In this document: piece after piece, positions 18,028 through 25,435 of the stretch
Layout of the letters: each line of letters starts with the position of its first letter
How positions within the stretch are numbered: the stretch's first letter is position 1
From: an uncultured Bacteroidales bacterium
GTDB lineage: Bacteria; Bacteroidota; Bacteroidia; Bacteroidales; F082
Assembly (NCBI GenBank): GCA_900318085.1
Contig: ONJF01000016.1
Span: forward strand, 32,356-96,355
DNA: 64,000 nucleotides
Direction of reading: 5' to 3'
Position numbers and translations under genes: made by a program
Notes under the pieces: generated by a model
Told to the model about the DNA's origin: nothing
The model's input: only the letters and a program-made list of their open reading frames with translations
Database searches by the model: none

Positions 18028-19353
18028 CTATTCTTGGTTTGCAGGTTCCTCGGCCTCCGCTTTTTCATCAAAGCCGATATTGTATCCTTCGTCAGAACTC
18101 TTCCGTTCTTGCTCGGCATACTCCTGATAAGTCTTGATGATCAACTCATAATCCTTCTGCTTCTCCTCCAAGTCGTGAATCAGGGCCTGGCGTTCCTCGA
18201 TGGACTTCTTCAGTTCCCCGATTCTCGTTTCACGGCTCTCATTGGCCGCTTGATAGGCTTGGATGTGTTTCCGCAAGTCCTCGATGACAATCTTCTTACG
18301 GCGGGTGGCATCTTCGACCGAACTCAATTTCATGTCTTCGCGGCGGATGCCCGAGTTCAAGTCGTTGCCGGCCAAAATCAAGATAGCCACGACCCAAATC
18401 CAAAGCAAGAGGATGATCAGCGTCCCGATGGAGCCATAAAGCACATTATAGCGAGAGAAGTTGGAGATATAGGTGTTGAACGCCACCGTGCCCAGCACAA
18501 AGAGCGTGGTGGCCAAAATGGTACCAGGGCTAAAGATGACAAACTCACGGTATTTCTTGCCGTTTTTCCTTGGGTGCTTGAGCTCCTTACGATAATGTTC
18601 GTTGAACCTGACATTGCCGAAATAATACAACATAGAGATACCGAAACACAAGGCAAAGATACCGACCACCCAGCGCAGCACACTGAACAGGAAGAAAGTG
18701 AACGAGCCCCATTCGATAATATTATGAACTACCAGATACTTGATAGCCGTACCTCCCAACGAGATGAGCAGCACAGATATGACAATCAGCACACCGATGA
18801 GGACAAGCATGACAAGCGCAAACAAACGTTGGATGATCCAGCCTTTCACGCCCAAGCCTCGGGTCGTCACATAGTCGGCATACACATTGCGGAATCCGTT
18901 GAAGAAAGCCACGATGCCACTCGACCCAAACACCAAGCACAACACGATACTGATGGAGAGCAAGCCGTCATGGGGTTGGTTCATGATGCCGTCGATGGTC
19001 TCACGGACGAAGTCGAGCGTCCCCGAGGGGATGAAGAAATCGTTGAGGAGCATCATCACTCGCTCATAGAGATGCGGTATAGGAATATAAGGGATCAGCG
19101 TGAAGAAAAACAGGACGAGCGGGAACAACGCCACGAAAAAGTTGAAGGCTACGCCAGCGGCACGATCGACAGTGCGACCTCGGGTAAACAATTTGATAAA
19201 GTTCAACACCACGGTCAGAAGAGGCGACTTGGTGCCTGGAAAACGCACCCTTCGCAGGTAGTTGTCGTCACGATTGTACCATTCCTTCAGAGCCTCGATT
19301 TTGGCACTAAACCAAGCCTTAAGTTTGCCTTCTTTTTTATCCTGTTGGGCCAT
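18028..19353 (-). CDS. YihY/BrkB family membrane protein with C-terminal coiled coil
   Basis: I choose ATG 19353 (441 aa, MAQQDKKEGKLKAW) because it follows a promoter box by about 20 nt; the open frame extends much further upstream but over a divergent gene. Residues about 30-335 show the YihY/BrkB pattern: GRTVDRAAGVAFNFFVALFP at the first helix, six hydrophobic segments, and FSPGTILATTLFV and SRYNVLYGSIGTLIILLLW in the later part. The family was once called ribonuclease BN but is a membrane protein of uncertain function. The last 100 or so residues are charged and heptad-like (DATRRKKIVIEDLRKHIQAY onward), a predicted cytoplasmic coiled coil longer than in typical homologues. Confidence 0.83.
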   Translation of the reverse strand: MAQQDKKEGKLKAWFSAKIEALKEWYNRDDNYLRRVRFPGTKSPLLTVVLNFIKLFTRGRTVDRAAGVAFNFFVALFPLVLFFFTLIPYIPIPHLYERVMMLLNDFFIPSGTLDFVRETIDGIMNQPHDGLLSISIVLCLVFGSSGIVAFFNGFRNVYADYVTTRGLGVKGWIIQRLFALVMLVLIGVLIVISVLLISLGGTAIKYLVVHNIIEWGSFTFFLFSVLRWVVGIFALCFGISMLYYFGNVRFNEHYRKELKHPRKNGKKYREFVIFSPGTILATTLFVLGTVAFNTYISNFSRYNVLYGSIGTLIILLLWIWVVAILILAGNDLNSGIRREDMKLSSVEDATRRKKIVIEDLRKHIQAYQAANESRETRIGELKKSIEERQALIHDLEEKQKDYELIIKTYQEYAEQERKSSDEGYNIGFDEKAEAEEPANQE

Positions 19354-19372
19354 AATTCCAATGAAATAACTT

Positions 19373-19419
19373 GCAAAAGTAGTGGTTTTTGGTTGAATCG
19401 CGAAAAAAAAGTATTTTTG
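19373..19419. promoter_or_regulatory. Divergent promoters between yihY-type and rseC-type genes
   Basis: A minus-strand TACTTTTGC box lies at 19381-19373, facing the YihY-family gene. A plus-strand TATTTTTG box lies at 19412-19419, only 4 nt before the ATG at 19424, so its transcript would be leaderless or nearly so. Motif match only. Confidence 0.5.
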
Positions 19420-19423
19420 CGGC

Positions 19424-19840
19424 ATGAAAAACGAAGAAACCATCTCCCACGAAGGCATTGTAACCAAGATCACCGACGACGAACTGGAAATCAAGATACT
19501 GGCACAAAGTGCCTGTGCTGCCTGCCATGCCAAGAGTGCCTGCGGCATGGGTGAACAAGCTGAAAAGATCCTCACCGTGCCACGGCCCAAAGGCAAAGAC
19601 TTCGCCCTCAACCAAAAAGTCAATGTCAGAATGGCTATCGGACAAGGCAACAAGGCAGCGGTTTTGGCGTATCTCATCCCCATCGTGCTGCTTCTGGCGG
19701 TGCTCTTTGTATGCCTCGGGCTTGGCATGAATGAAGGACTAGCCGCCCTCGTCAGCATCATCGCGCTTGTACCTTATTATATTGTCCTTTACCTTAAGCG
19801 CGACCAACTCAAGAAACGGTTCGAATATTCCATCGAATAA
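19424..19840 (+). CDS. rseC: RseC/MucC-like SoxR-reducing-system family membrane protein
   Basis: 138 aa. The N-terminal cytoplasmic part carries cysteines at 31, 34 and 40 (SACAACHAKSACGMG), matching the Cys cluster of RseC. Two membrane helices follow (about 77-97 and 101-121) and then a basic tail. RseC homologues are commonly encoded beside rnf/rsx genes, and the E. coli protein works with the Rsx complex in keeping SoxR reduced. Bacteroidota usually lack that SoxR system, so a role in Rnf assembly or redox maintenance is more likely here; that is inference. It has its own upstream -7 box and precedes the rnf operon promoter by only about 20 nt. Confidence 0.83.
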   Translation: MKNEETISHEGIVTKITDDELEIKILAQSACAACHAKSACGMGEQAEKILTVPRPKGKDFALNQKVNVRMAIGQGNKAAVLAYLIPIVLLLAVLFVCLGLGMNEGLAALVSIIALVPYYIVLYLKRDQLKKRFEYSIE

Positions 19841-19856
19841 AAAACCGAAAAAATCC

Positions 19857-19887
19857 TTTGTCAAAAAAAGGAGTTTCCGTATTTTTG
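19857..19887 (+). promoter_or_regulatory. rnf operon promoter
   Basis: TTTG at 19857-19860, a 19-nt spacer and TATTTTTG at 19880-19887 match the Bacteroidota sigma-70 promoter pattern very well. The rnfB ATG is 40 nt downstream, allowing a normal leader. Confidence 0.7.
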
Positions 19888-19927
19888 CAGGTTTGAAAAC
19901 AGAAAACAAACTCAAAATTCTATACAG

Positions 19928-20872
19928 ATGAGTAACACTTTACTAATTTCTTTAGCGGTTCTCGGAATCCTGGGCGGCGTGCTTGCCGTGGTTCTGTACT
20001 TCGTGGCACAGAAGTTCAAGGTGGAAGAGAACCCTTTGATTGATGAGGCGGAGGCCTGTCTGCCCGGCGCCAACTGCGGCGGCTGCGGCTTTGCAGGCTG
20101 CCGTGCCTTGGCCGAGGCTTGCGTGAAGCAAGCCGCCGAAAAGGGCAACATCGACGGTTTGGCCTGCCCTGGCACCGACATGGGCAAGGTGGCCGCCGTC
20201 CTGGGACTGACCGCTGGCACCTTCGAGCCCAAGATCGCCGTGGTGCGCTGCAACGGTAGCTGCCAGAACTCACCCGCCAAGGTGCATTATGAAGGCGCCG
20301 ACATTTGCGCTTTTGCCAACACCCTTTATGCCGGCGAAGGTGGCTGCTCGAAAGGCTGCCTCGGACTGGGCGACTGCGTGAAGAAGTGTAACTTCGACGC
20401 GTTGCACATCGACAAGGAGACGGGGCTGCCCGTCGTCGACCCCGACAAGTGCGTGGGTTGCGGCGTGTGCGCCAAGACCTGTCCGCGCGGCATCATCGAG
20501 ATCCGTCCTCGCGGCAAGAAAGACCGCCGTGTCTATGTGTGCTGCTCCAACACCGACAAGGGTGCCTTGGTCATCAAGAACTGTTCTGTGGGCTGCATCG
20601 GCTGCCAGAAGTGCTTGAAAGAATGCCCCTTCGAGGCCATCGAGATGCGCGGCAACCTGGCCTACATCGACCCGGCCAAGTGCAAGGCCTGCGGCAAGTG
20701 CGCCAAGGTGTGTCCGCGTGGCACCATCCATGCCGTCAACTTCCCAGCCCCCAAGCCGGAGACGCCAGCCCTTCAAGGTGCTGAACCCGTCGTGAAGCCT
20801 CAACCTCAACCCGAGGCCCAGCCTGTGGAAGTGAAAACTGAAGTCAAACCCGATAACACCGTCACAGCATGA
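19928..20872 (+). CDS. rnfB: Electron transport complex subunit RnfB
   Basis: 314 aa. An N-terminal membrane anchor (about 4-27) is followed by the RnfB 4Fe-4S domain with C44, C50, C53 and C58 in EACLPGANCGGCGFAGC. Further ferredoxin-type CxxCxxCxxxCP motifs follow (CVGCGVCAKTCPRG, CIGCQKCLKECP, CKACGKCAKVCPRG). RnfB is the ferredoxin-facing subunit that brings electrons into the Na+ or H+ translocating ferredoxin:NAD+ oxidoreductase. The last 40 residues are a Pro/Glu/Val-rich tail with no recognisable domain. It opens the rnfBCDGEA operon, an order common in anaerobic Bacteroidota, and overlaps rnfC by 4 nt. Confidence 0.95.
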   Translation: MSNTLLISLAVLGILGGVLAVVLYFVAQKFKVEENPLIDEAEACLPGANCGGCGFAGCRALAEACVKQAAEKGNIDGLACPGTDMGKVAAVLGLTAGTFEPKIAVVRCNGSCQNSPAKVHYEGADICAFANTLYAGEGGCSKGCLGLGDCVKKCNFDALHIDKETGLPVVDPDKCVGCGVCAKTCPRGIIEIRPRGKKDRRVYVCCSNTDKGALVIKNCSVGCIGCQKCLKECPFEAIEMRGNLAYIDPAKCKACGKCAKVCPRGTIHAVNFPAPKPETPALQGAEPVVKPQPQPEAQPVEVKTEVKPDNTVTA

Positions 20873-22224
20873 ACCCGATAAAGACTTTCAAAAAGGGTGG
20901 CGTTCATCCGGAAGAGAACAAACTTTCGGCCGACAAACCCATACAAGACTTCCCGATGCCCAAGCAAATCATCGTCCCGTTGGGACAATGCCTCGGCGCA
21001 CCGGCTGACTGCATCGTCAACAAAGGCGACCGCGTGCTGACGGGTCAGCTCATCGGCACGGCCAAGGGCTTCATCTCGGCCAATGTCCACTCCCCTGCCA
21101 CTGGCACCGTCGCCAAAGTCGATGTGGTGATGGACCATACGGGCTACTACAAGCCTGCCGTCTTCATCGACCGTGAAGAGCAAGACGAATGGGCAGAAGG
21201 CATCATCGTCACCGATGAACTGCTCACCGACATCAAACTCGACTCCAAACAGATCATCGACAAAGTGAAGGAATGCGGCATCGTCGGTATGGGCGGCGCC
21301 ACCTTCCCCACCCATGTCAAGCTGATGGTCCCCGAAGGCAAGAAAGCCGAATATGTCATCATCAACGCGGCCGAATGCGAGCCTTACTTGACCTGCGACT
21401 ACCGTCTGCTTCTTGAGAAGACCCAAGAGTTCCTCATGGGCGTCAAGATCCTCATGAAAGCCGTCAACACCAACAAGGGCATCATCGGCATCGAACAGAA
21501 CAAGATGAAAGCCATCGAACTGTTGGACAAGACCATCAACGAGCACAAGGACTTATATGCCGGAATCGAGGTGCAGCCTCTGAAGACCAAATACCCGCAA
21601 GGCGGCGAAAAACAGATCATCAAGGCCATCACCGGCCGCGAGGTGCCGTCGGGTAAGCTGCCCATCGAGACGGGTTGCGTCGTGGTCAATGTGGCCTCGA
21701 CTTACGCCGTTTACGAAGCCGTGCAGAAGAACAAGCCTTTGATTGAGCGCATCGTCACCGTCACGGGCAAGTCGGTCAAGAACCCCGGCAACTTCCGTGT
21801 TCGTTTCGGCACCCCTGCCGACCTCCTCATCGAGGCCGCCGGAGGTCTGCCAGAGGACATCACCGACATCATCAACGGTGGTCCCATGATGGGCAAGAGC
21901 GTGTCGGTCACCAACTTCCCGTGCATCAAAGGCACCTCGGGCATCCTGCTGATGACCCTTAAGGAAGCGCAAGACCGTCGTCAGACCAACTGCATCCGCT
22001 GCGGTCGCTGTGCCATCGCCTGCCCCATGGGATTGCAGCCCTTCCTGCTCCACAAGGTGGCCAAGCAGAACGATTTCGACGAGACGGAGAAGAACCACAT
22101 CATGGACTGCATCGAATGCGGTTCCTGCGAGTTCACTTGCCCCGCCAACATCCCGCTGCTCGACTACATCCGTTACGGCAAGGCCAAGACCGGCGCCATC
22201 ATCCGTGCGCGTAATCAAAAATGA
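20869..22224 (+). CDS. rnfC: Electron transport complex subunit RnfC
   Basis: 451 aa. RnfC carries FMN and binds NADH. The glycine-rich FMN/NADH region includes GIVGMGGATFPTHVK and AAECEPYLTCDYRLL, a conserved RnfC/NuoF-type core. Two 4Fe-4S sites lie near the C-terminus, CIRCGRCAIACPMG at about residue 373 and CIECGSCEFTCPANIP at about residue 413. Its length is close to that of compact RnfC proteins without the long Ala-rich tail found in some proteobacteria. Its ATG overlaps the rnfB stop (ATGA). A 163-nt gap with an inverted repeat separates it from rnfD. Confidence 0.95.
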   Translation: MNPIKTFKKGGVHPEENKLSADKPIQDFPMPKQIIVPLGQCLGAPADCIVNKGDRVLTGQLIGTAKGFISANVHSPATGTVAKVDVVMDHTGYYKPAVFIDREEQDEWAEGIIVTDELLTDIKLDSKQIIDKVKECGIVGMGGATFPTHVKLMVPEGKKAEYVIINAAECEPYLTCDYRLLLEKTQEFLMGVKILMKAVNTNKGIIGIEQNKMKAIELLDKTINEHKDLYAGIEVQPLKTKYPQGGEKQIIKAITGREVPSGKLPIETGCVVVNVASTYAVYEAVQKNKPLIERIVTVTGKSVKNPGNFRVRFGTPADLLIEAAGGLPEDITDIINGGPMMGKSVSVTNFPCIKGTSGILLMTLKEAQDRRQTNCIRCGRCAIACPMGLQPFLLHKVAKQNDFDETEKNHIMDCIECGSCEFTCPANIPLLDYIRYGKAKTGAIIRARNQK

Positions 22225-22329
22225 TTGCCTCTGGCCACTGGCCTCTGGTTCTTGGCAGCTTCATGATAAAGGAACACATCCAAACCTCTCGTAAAGCTGC
22301 CAGAAGCCAATAGCCAGAAGCCAGAAGCC
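22225..22329. repeat. Imperfect long inverted repeat inside the rnf operon
   Basis: The left arm (22225-22261) repeats CCTCTGG/CCACTGG units and ends in GGCAGCTT. The right arm (22294-22329) starts AAGCTGCC and repeats CCAGAAG/CCAATAG units. The arms pair imperfectly over about 35 nt around a 32-nt loop. It sits between rnfC and rnfD on the transcript. Such CAGAAGCC-type low-complexity palindromes look like dispersed intergenic repeats rather than a protein-coding segment. Confidence 0.7.
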
Positions 22330-22387
22330 TAAACAATTGACTACGTCGAATTACCATTTCAACAATTCAACAATCAACATTTAAAAA

Positions 22388-23383
22388 ATGAACAAATATA
22401 CAATATCCGGTTCGCCGCATGTGCATTCGACGGAAAACACGAGGAAGATCATGTATCGTGTGCTCCTCGCGTTGGTTCCCGCCTTGCTTGTGGCCATCTA
22501 TTATTTCGGCTGGTATGCCCTCCGCCTGACCCTCATCACGGTGGCCACCTGCATGCTGACCGAATGGCTCATTCAGAAATTCCTCATCAAAGGCCCCTTG
22601 ACCATCAACGACGGCTCGGCCGCGCTGACGGGTGTGCTGCTGGCCTTCAATGTGCCCGCCAACCTTCCCATCTGGATGGCCATCGTGGGTAGTGTCGTCG
22701 CCATCGGAATCGGCAAGATGGCTTTCGGCGGCTTGGGCAAGAACCCCTTCAACCCCGCATTGGTAGGCCGTGTGTTCATGCTCGTGTCATTCCCGACCGC
22801 CATGACCACCTGGCCGCAGGCCGCACCTATCTTTGACAAAGGCTTCTTCGCCGACGCCGTCACGGGTCCCACCCCGCTCGGCATCCTGAAAGAAGCAGGT
22901 GTCGGCTCGTTGGCCGAAGCAGGCAACCTACAGTTCCTCGACATGGTGTTAGGTAACCGTGGCGGTGCCTTCGGCGAGGTTTGCGCTATAGCCTTGTTGC
23001 TTGGCGCCATCTACCTCATCTGCCGCAAGGTCATCGAGATCTTTACGCCGTTGAGCATCTTGCTCACCGTGTTCGTCTTCACAGGCATCTGCTATCTCAT
23101 TGACCCAACGCAGTACATCGCTCCTTGGTATCATCTGGTATACGGCGGTCTCATCCTCGGTGCCTTCTTCATGGCTACCGACATGGTGACCTCGCCGATG
23201 ACGATACGAGGCAAGCTCTTGTTTGGCTTTGGCATCGGTGTCATCACGGTCGTCATCCGTCTGTGGGGTGCCTATCCCGAGGGCGTGTCGTTCGCCATCC
23301 TCATCATGAACGCCTTTACGCCGCTCATCAATAAGGCCTTCAAGCCCAAAGTGTTCGGTGTTGTCAAACCCTCTAAAAACTAA
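22388..23383 (+). CDS. rnfD: Electron transport complex subunit RnfD
   Basis: 331 aa, with about 9-10 membrane helices, homologous to NqrB. The FMN-attachment region reads DAVTGPTPLGIL near residue 161, where the usual consensus is SGATPL; the Thr expected to carry phosphoester-linked FMN is kept, though the preceding Ala is Pro. GKNPFNPALVGRVF is another conserved block. RnfD forms the membrane core through which electrons and ions move. It starts after an unusually wide gap for this operon and is followed by rnfG after 5 nt. Confidence 0.94.
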   Translation: MNKYTISGSPHVHSTENTRKIMYRVLLALVPALLVAIYYFGWYALRLTLITVATCMLTEWLIQKFLIKGPLTINDGSAALTGVLLAFNVPANLPIWMAIVGSVVAIGIGKMAFGGLGKNPFNPALVGRVFMLVSFPTAMTTWPQAAPIFDKGFFADAVTGPTPLGILKEAGVGSLAEAGNLQFLDMVLGNRGGAFGEVCAIALLLGAIYLICRKVIEIFTPLSILLTVFVFTGICYLIDPTQYIAPWYHLVYGGLILGAFFMATDMVTSPMTIRGKLLFGFGIGVITVVIRLWGAYPEGVSFAILIMNAFTPLINKAFKPKVFGVVKPSKN

Positions 23384-23388
23384 TCGCC

Positions 23389-24063
23389 ATGGCAAAGAAA
23401 CCATCCACTTTAATTAATATGCTCGTGGCACTGCTCGTCATCGCAGCGGTGTCGGGCGGCGTACTCGGCTTGGTGTATGGCGTGACCAAAGACACCATCG
23501 CCCAAGTCGACCAGAAGAAGAACGAAGCAGCCATCCAAGCCGTGTTGCCTTTGGAGGGTGAGATCACCTATAAGGCCGACACGATGCAATTCTCTTATGA
23601 AGGTGTCAACACGACATTTCCTTGCAACTTGGCCTACGATGCCAACGGCAACTTCCAAGGTGCCGCTGTCAAGACCAGCGAAGGCGGCTTCGGTGGCAAG
23701 ATCGACATGATGGTCGGCTTCCTCGCCGACGGTACCATCAAAGGTACCTCGGTGCTGTCGCACGCTGAGACCCCAGGCCTCGGTGCCAATATGACAGGTA
23801 AATTCGATGACCAGTTCGTCAACAAGAATCCAGCGTCATACAAGCTGACCGTCACCAAGGACGGCGGCGATGTCGACGCCATCACTGCGGCCACTATCAC
23901 CTCGAGAGCCTTCTCGAAGGCGGTCGACAAGGCTTACCAAGCCTTCATGGCCAACAAGGCACAATTCATGAACAACGCTCCCACCAAGGAAGAAGCTCCC
24001 GTCATGGAAGCGGCTCCCGCCGAGGAGAACAATGAAACGGAAGGAGGACAAAGCAATGAGTAA
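23389..24063 (+). CDS. rnfG: Electron transport complex subunit RnfG
   Basis: 224 aa. A single N-terminal membrane helix (about 8-30) precedes a periplasmic FMN-binding domain. The flavinylation motif reads DAITAATITS at residues 163-172, with T169 as the likely site of covalent FMN attachment by ApbE; the consensus Gly is Ala. GGFGGKIDMMVGF and the AETPGLGANMTG stretch are also typical of the family. The last 25 residues are acidic, rich in Glu and Pro, and poorly conserved. The stop codon lies inside the start region of rnfE (8-nt overlap). Confidence 0.94.
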   Translation: MAKKPSTLINMLVALLVIAAVSGGVLGLVYGVTKDTIAQVDQKKNEAAIQAVLPLEGEITYKADTMQFSYEGVNTTFPCNLAYDANGNFQGAAVKTSEGGFGGKIDMMVGFLADGTIKGTSVLSHAETPGLGANMTGKFDDQFVNKNPASYKLTVTKDGGDVDAITAATITSRAFSKAVDKAYQAFMANKAQFMNNAPTKEEAPVMEAAPAEENNETEGGQSNE

Positions 24064-24649
24064 CAACCTGCAAACCTTTACCAAAGGCCTCATCAAAGAA
24101 AACCCCATCCTGGTGCTGCTGTTGGGCTGCTGCCCGACCTTGGCAACGACCACAAGTGCCATCAACGGCATGTCGATGGGCCTGGCCACCACCTTCGTGC
24201 TGGTGCTGTCGAATATCTTCATCTCACTCTTGAAGGGCTTCATCCCCGACAAGGTACGTATCCCCTGCTTCATCGTGGTCATCGCCTCCTTTGTGACGGT
24301 GGTGCAACTCGTCATGCAGGCCTATGTGCCCGACATCTATGAGACCCTCGGCCTGTTCATCCCCCTCATCGTGGTGAACTGCATCGTGCTGGGTCGTGCT
24401 GAGGCTTTTGCCTCGAAGAACCCCGTGTGGCCTTCACTATTGGACGGCCTCGGCATGGGCTTGGGCTTCACCCTTGCCCTGACCCTGTTGGGCTGCATCC
24501 GTGAGTTCCTCGGCAGCGGCTCCATCTTCGGCCTCACCATCCTGCCCGAGACAGCCAACATCCTGGTGTTCATCCTGCCTCCCGGCGCCTTCATCTGCCT
24601 CGGCTTCGTTATCGCTATCGTCAACAAACTCAAAAAAGAAAGTCACTAA
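24056..24649 (+). CDS. rnfE: Electron transport complex subunit RnfE
   Basis: From ATG 24056 the product is 197 aa (MSNNLQTFTKGLIKENP), matching the usual RnfE N-terminus; the ATG at 24032 would add an unnatural KRKEDKA leader. Six membrane helices are visible. LLLGCCPTLATTT contains C25, and IVVNCIVLGRAEAF carries the second conserved Cys. In the RnfA/RnfE (NqrD/NqrE) pair these cysteines are known to hold an intramembrane 2Fe-2S cluster. That partner is disrupted here (see the next gene). It overlaps rnfG by 8 nt and is followed by the rnfA remnant after 3 nt. Confidence 0.94.
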   Translation: MSNNLQTFTKGLIKENPILVLLLGCCPTLATTTSAINGMSMGLATTFVLVLSNIFISLLKGFIPDKVRIPCFIVVIASFVTVVQLVMQAYVPDIYETLGLFIPLIVVNCIVLGRAEAFASKNPVWPSLLDGLGMGLGFTLALTLLGCIREFLGSGSIFGLTILPETANILVFILPPGAFICLGFVIAIVNKLKKESH

Positions 24650-24652
24650 GCC

Positions 24653-25215
24653 ATGAAATACCTCATCATTATCTTATCGACCATCTTGGCCCCTTCCTGG
24701 GCACTTCAAAGAAGACCTCGACCGCATTGGGTATGGGCGCAGCCGTCATCTTCGTGTTGACCCTGGCCACCCTTGTGACATGGCTGACGAACCAGTACAT
24801 CCTGATTCCCTTGAAACTGACCTTCTTGCAGACCATCGCCTTCATCCTCATCATCGCCGCTTTGGTGCAGATGGTGGAGATCATCCTGAAGAAAATCAGT
24901 CCGTCACTGTATACCGCCTTGGGCGTGTTCTTGCCGTTGATTACGACCAACTGCGCCGTCCTGGGCGTGTCGCTGACCGTGGTCACCAAGGAGTTCAACT
25001 ATGGTGGCGTGGCCCACATGCTGAGCCTCGGCGAGTCCATCGTCTATGCCGTCGGCATCGCCCTCGGCTTTGCCATGGCCTTGGTCATCTTCGCCGGCAT
25101 CCGTGAGCACATCGACCTGATGGAGCCTCCCAAGGGCATGAAGGGTACCCCTATCGCCCTGATTACCGCCGGCATCTTGGCCTTGGCGTTCATGGGATTT
25201 ACGGGGATTGTGTGA
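24653..25215 (+). pseudogene. rnfA: rnfA broken by an internal 37-nt deletion
   Basis: The ATG at 24653 opens the expected RnfA start (MKYLIIILSTIL). The sequence then jumps directly to the codons for PFLGTSKKTSTALGMG in another frame. Reading back from intact homologues, the missing part is about 13 codons minus 2 nt, i.e. 37 nt between 24689 and 24690, corresponding to the conserved VNNFVLVxFLGxC segment. The remaining frame continues normally to TGA 25215 and keeps LGVFLPLITTNCAVLGV. The lost segment contains one of the RnfA cysteines that bind the intramembrane 2Fe-2S cluster. A truncated product from TTG 24727 (162 aa) would lack the first helix. A sequencing or assembly deletion is a serious alternative to a true pseudogene. 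Confidence 0.82.
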
Positions 25216-25304
25216 TCTTATATGGCCGCGGGGGACCATGCGCGAAAGCAGGGACTCATGTCGCCTGCTTACTGAAGTGTCGTCCATACGAGACTAAACC
25301 GAAC

Positions 25305-25336
25305 AAAAGAGCTGCCTCAAGGCGGCTCTTTTTTTG
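25305..25336 (+). terminator. Rho-independent terminator after the rnf operon
   Basis: AGAGCTGCC (25308-25316), loop TCAA and GGCGGCTCT (25321-25329) form a 9-bp stem with one G-T pair, preceded by A residues and followed by TTTTTTT on the + strand. Confidence 0.85.
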
Positions 25337-25435
25337 TGGTCAGGCGGAAAAAATGTCTTTTGCGGAAAAATTTGTTTGATAAGTCGCAAAAAATATGTTA
25401 CTTGCACCCCGATTTTGAAAAAAACTCTGCCAACC

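Noticed and set aside
17782-19554. 590-codon plus-strand open frame over the flippase and YihY genes
   Set aside because: It lies antisense to two genes with clear membrane-protein patterns, and its translation is charged and low in complexity with no motif.
19354-19761. Longer N-terminus for the YihY/BrkB gene
   Set aside because: It would run over the promoter region and the divergent rseC-like gene, and the added residues match no family; ATG 19353 follows a promoter box.
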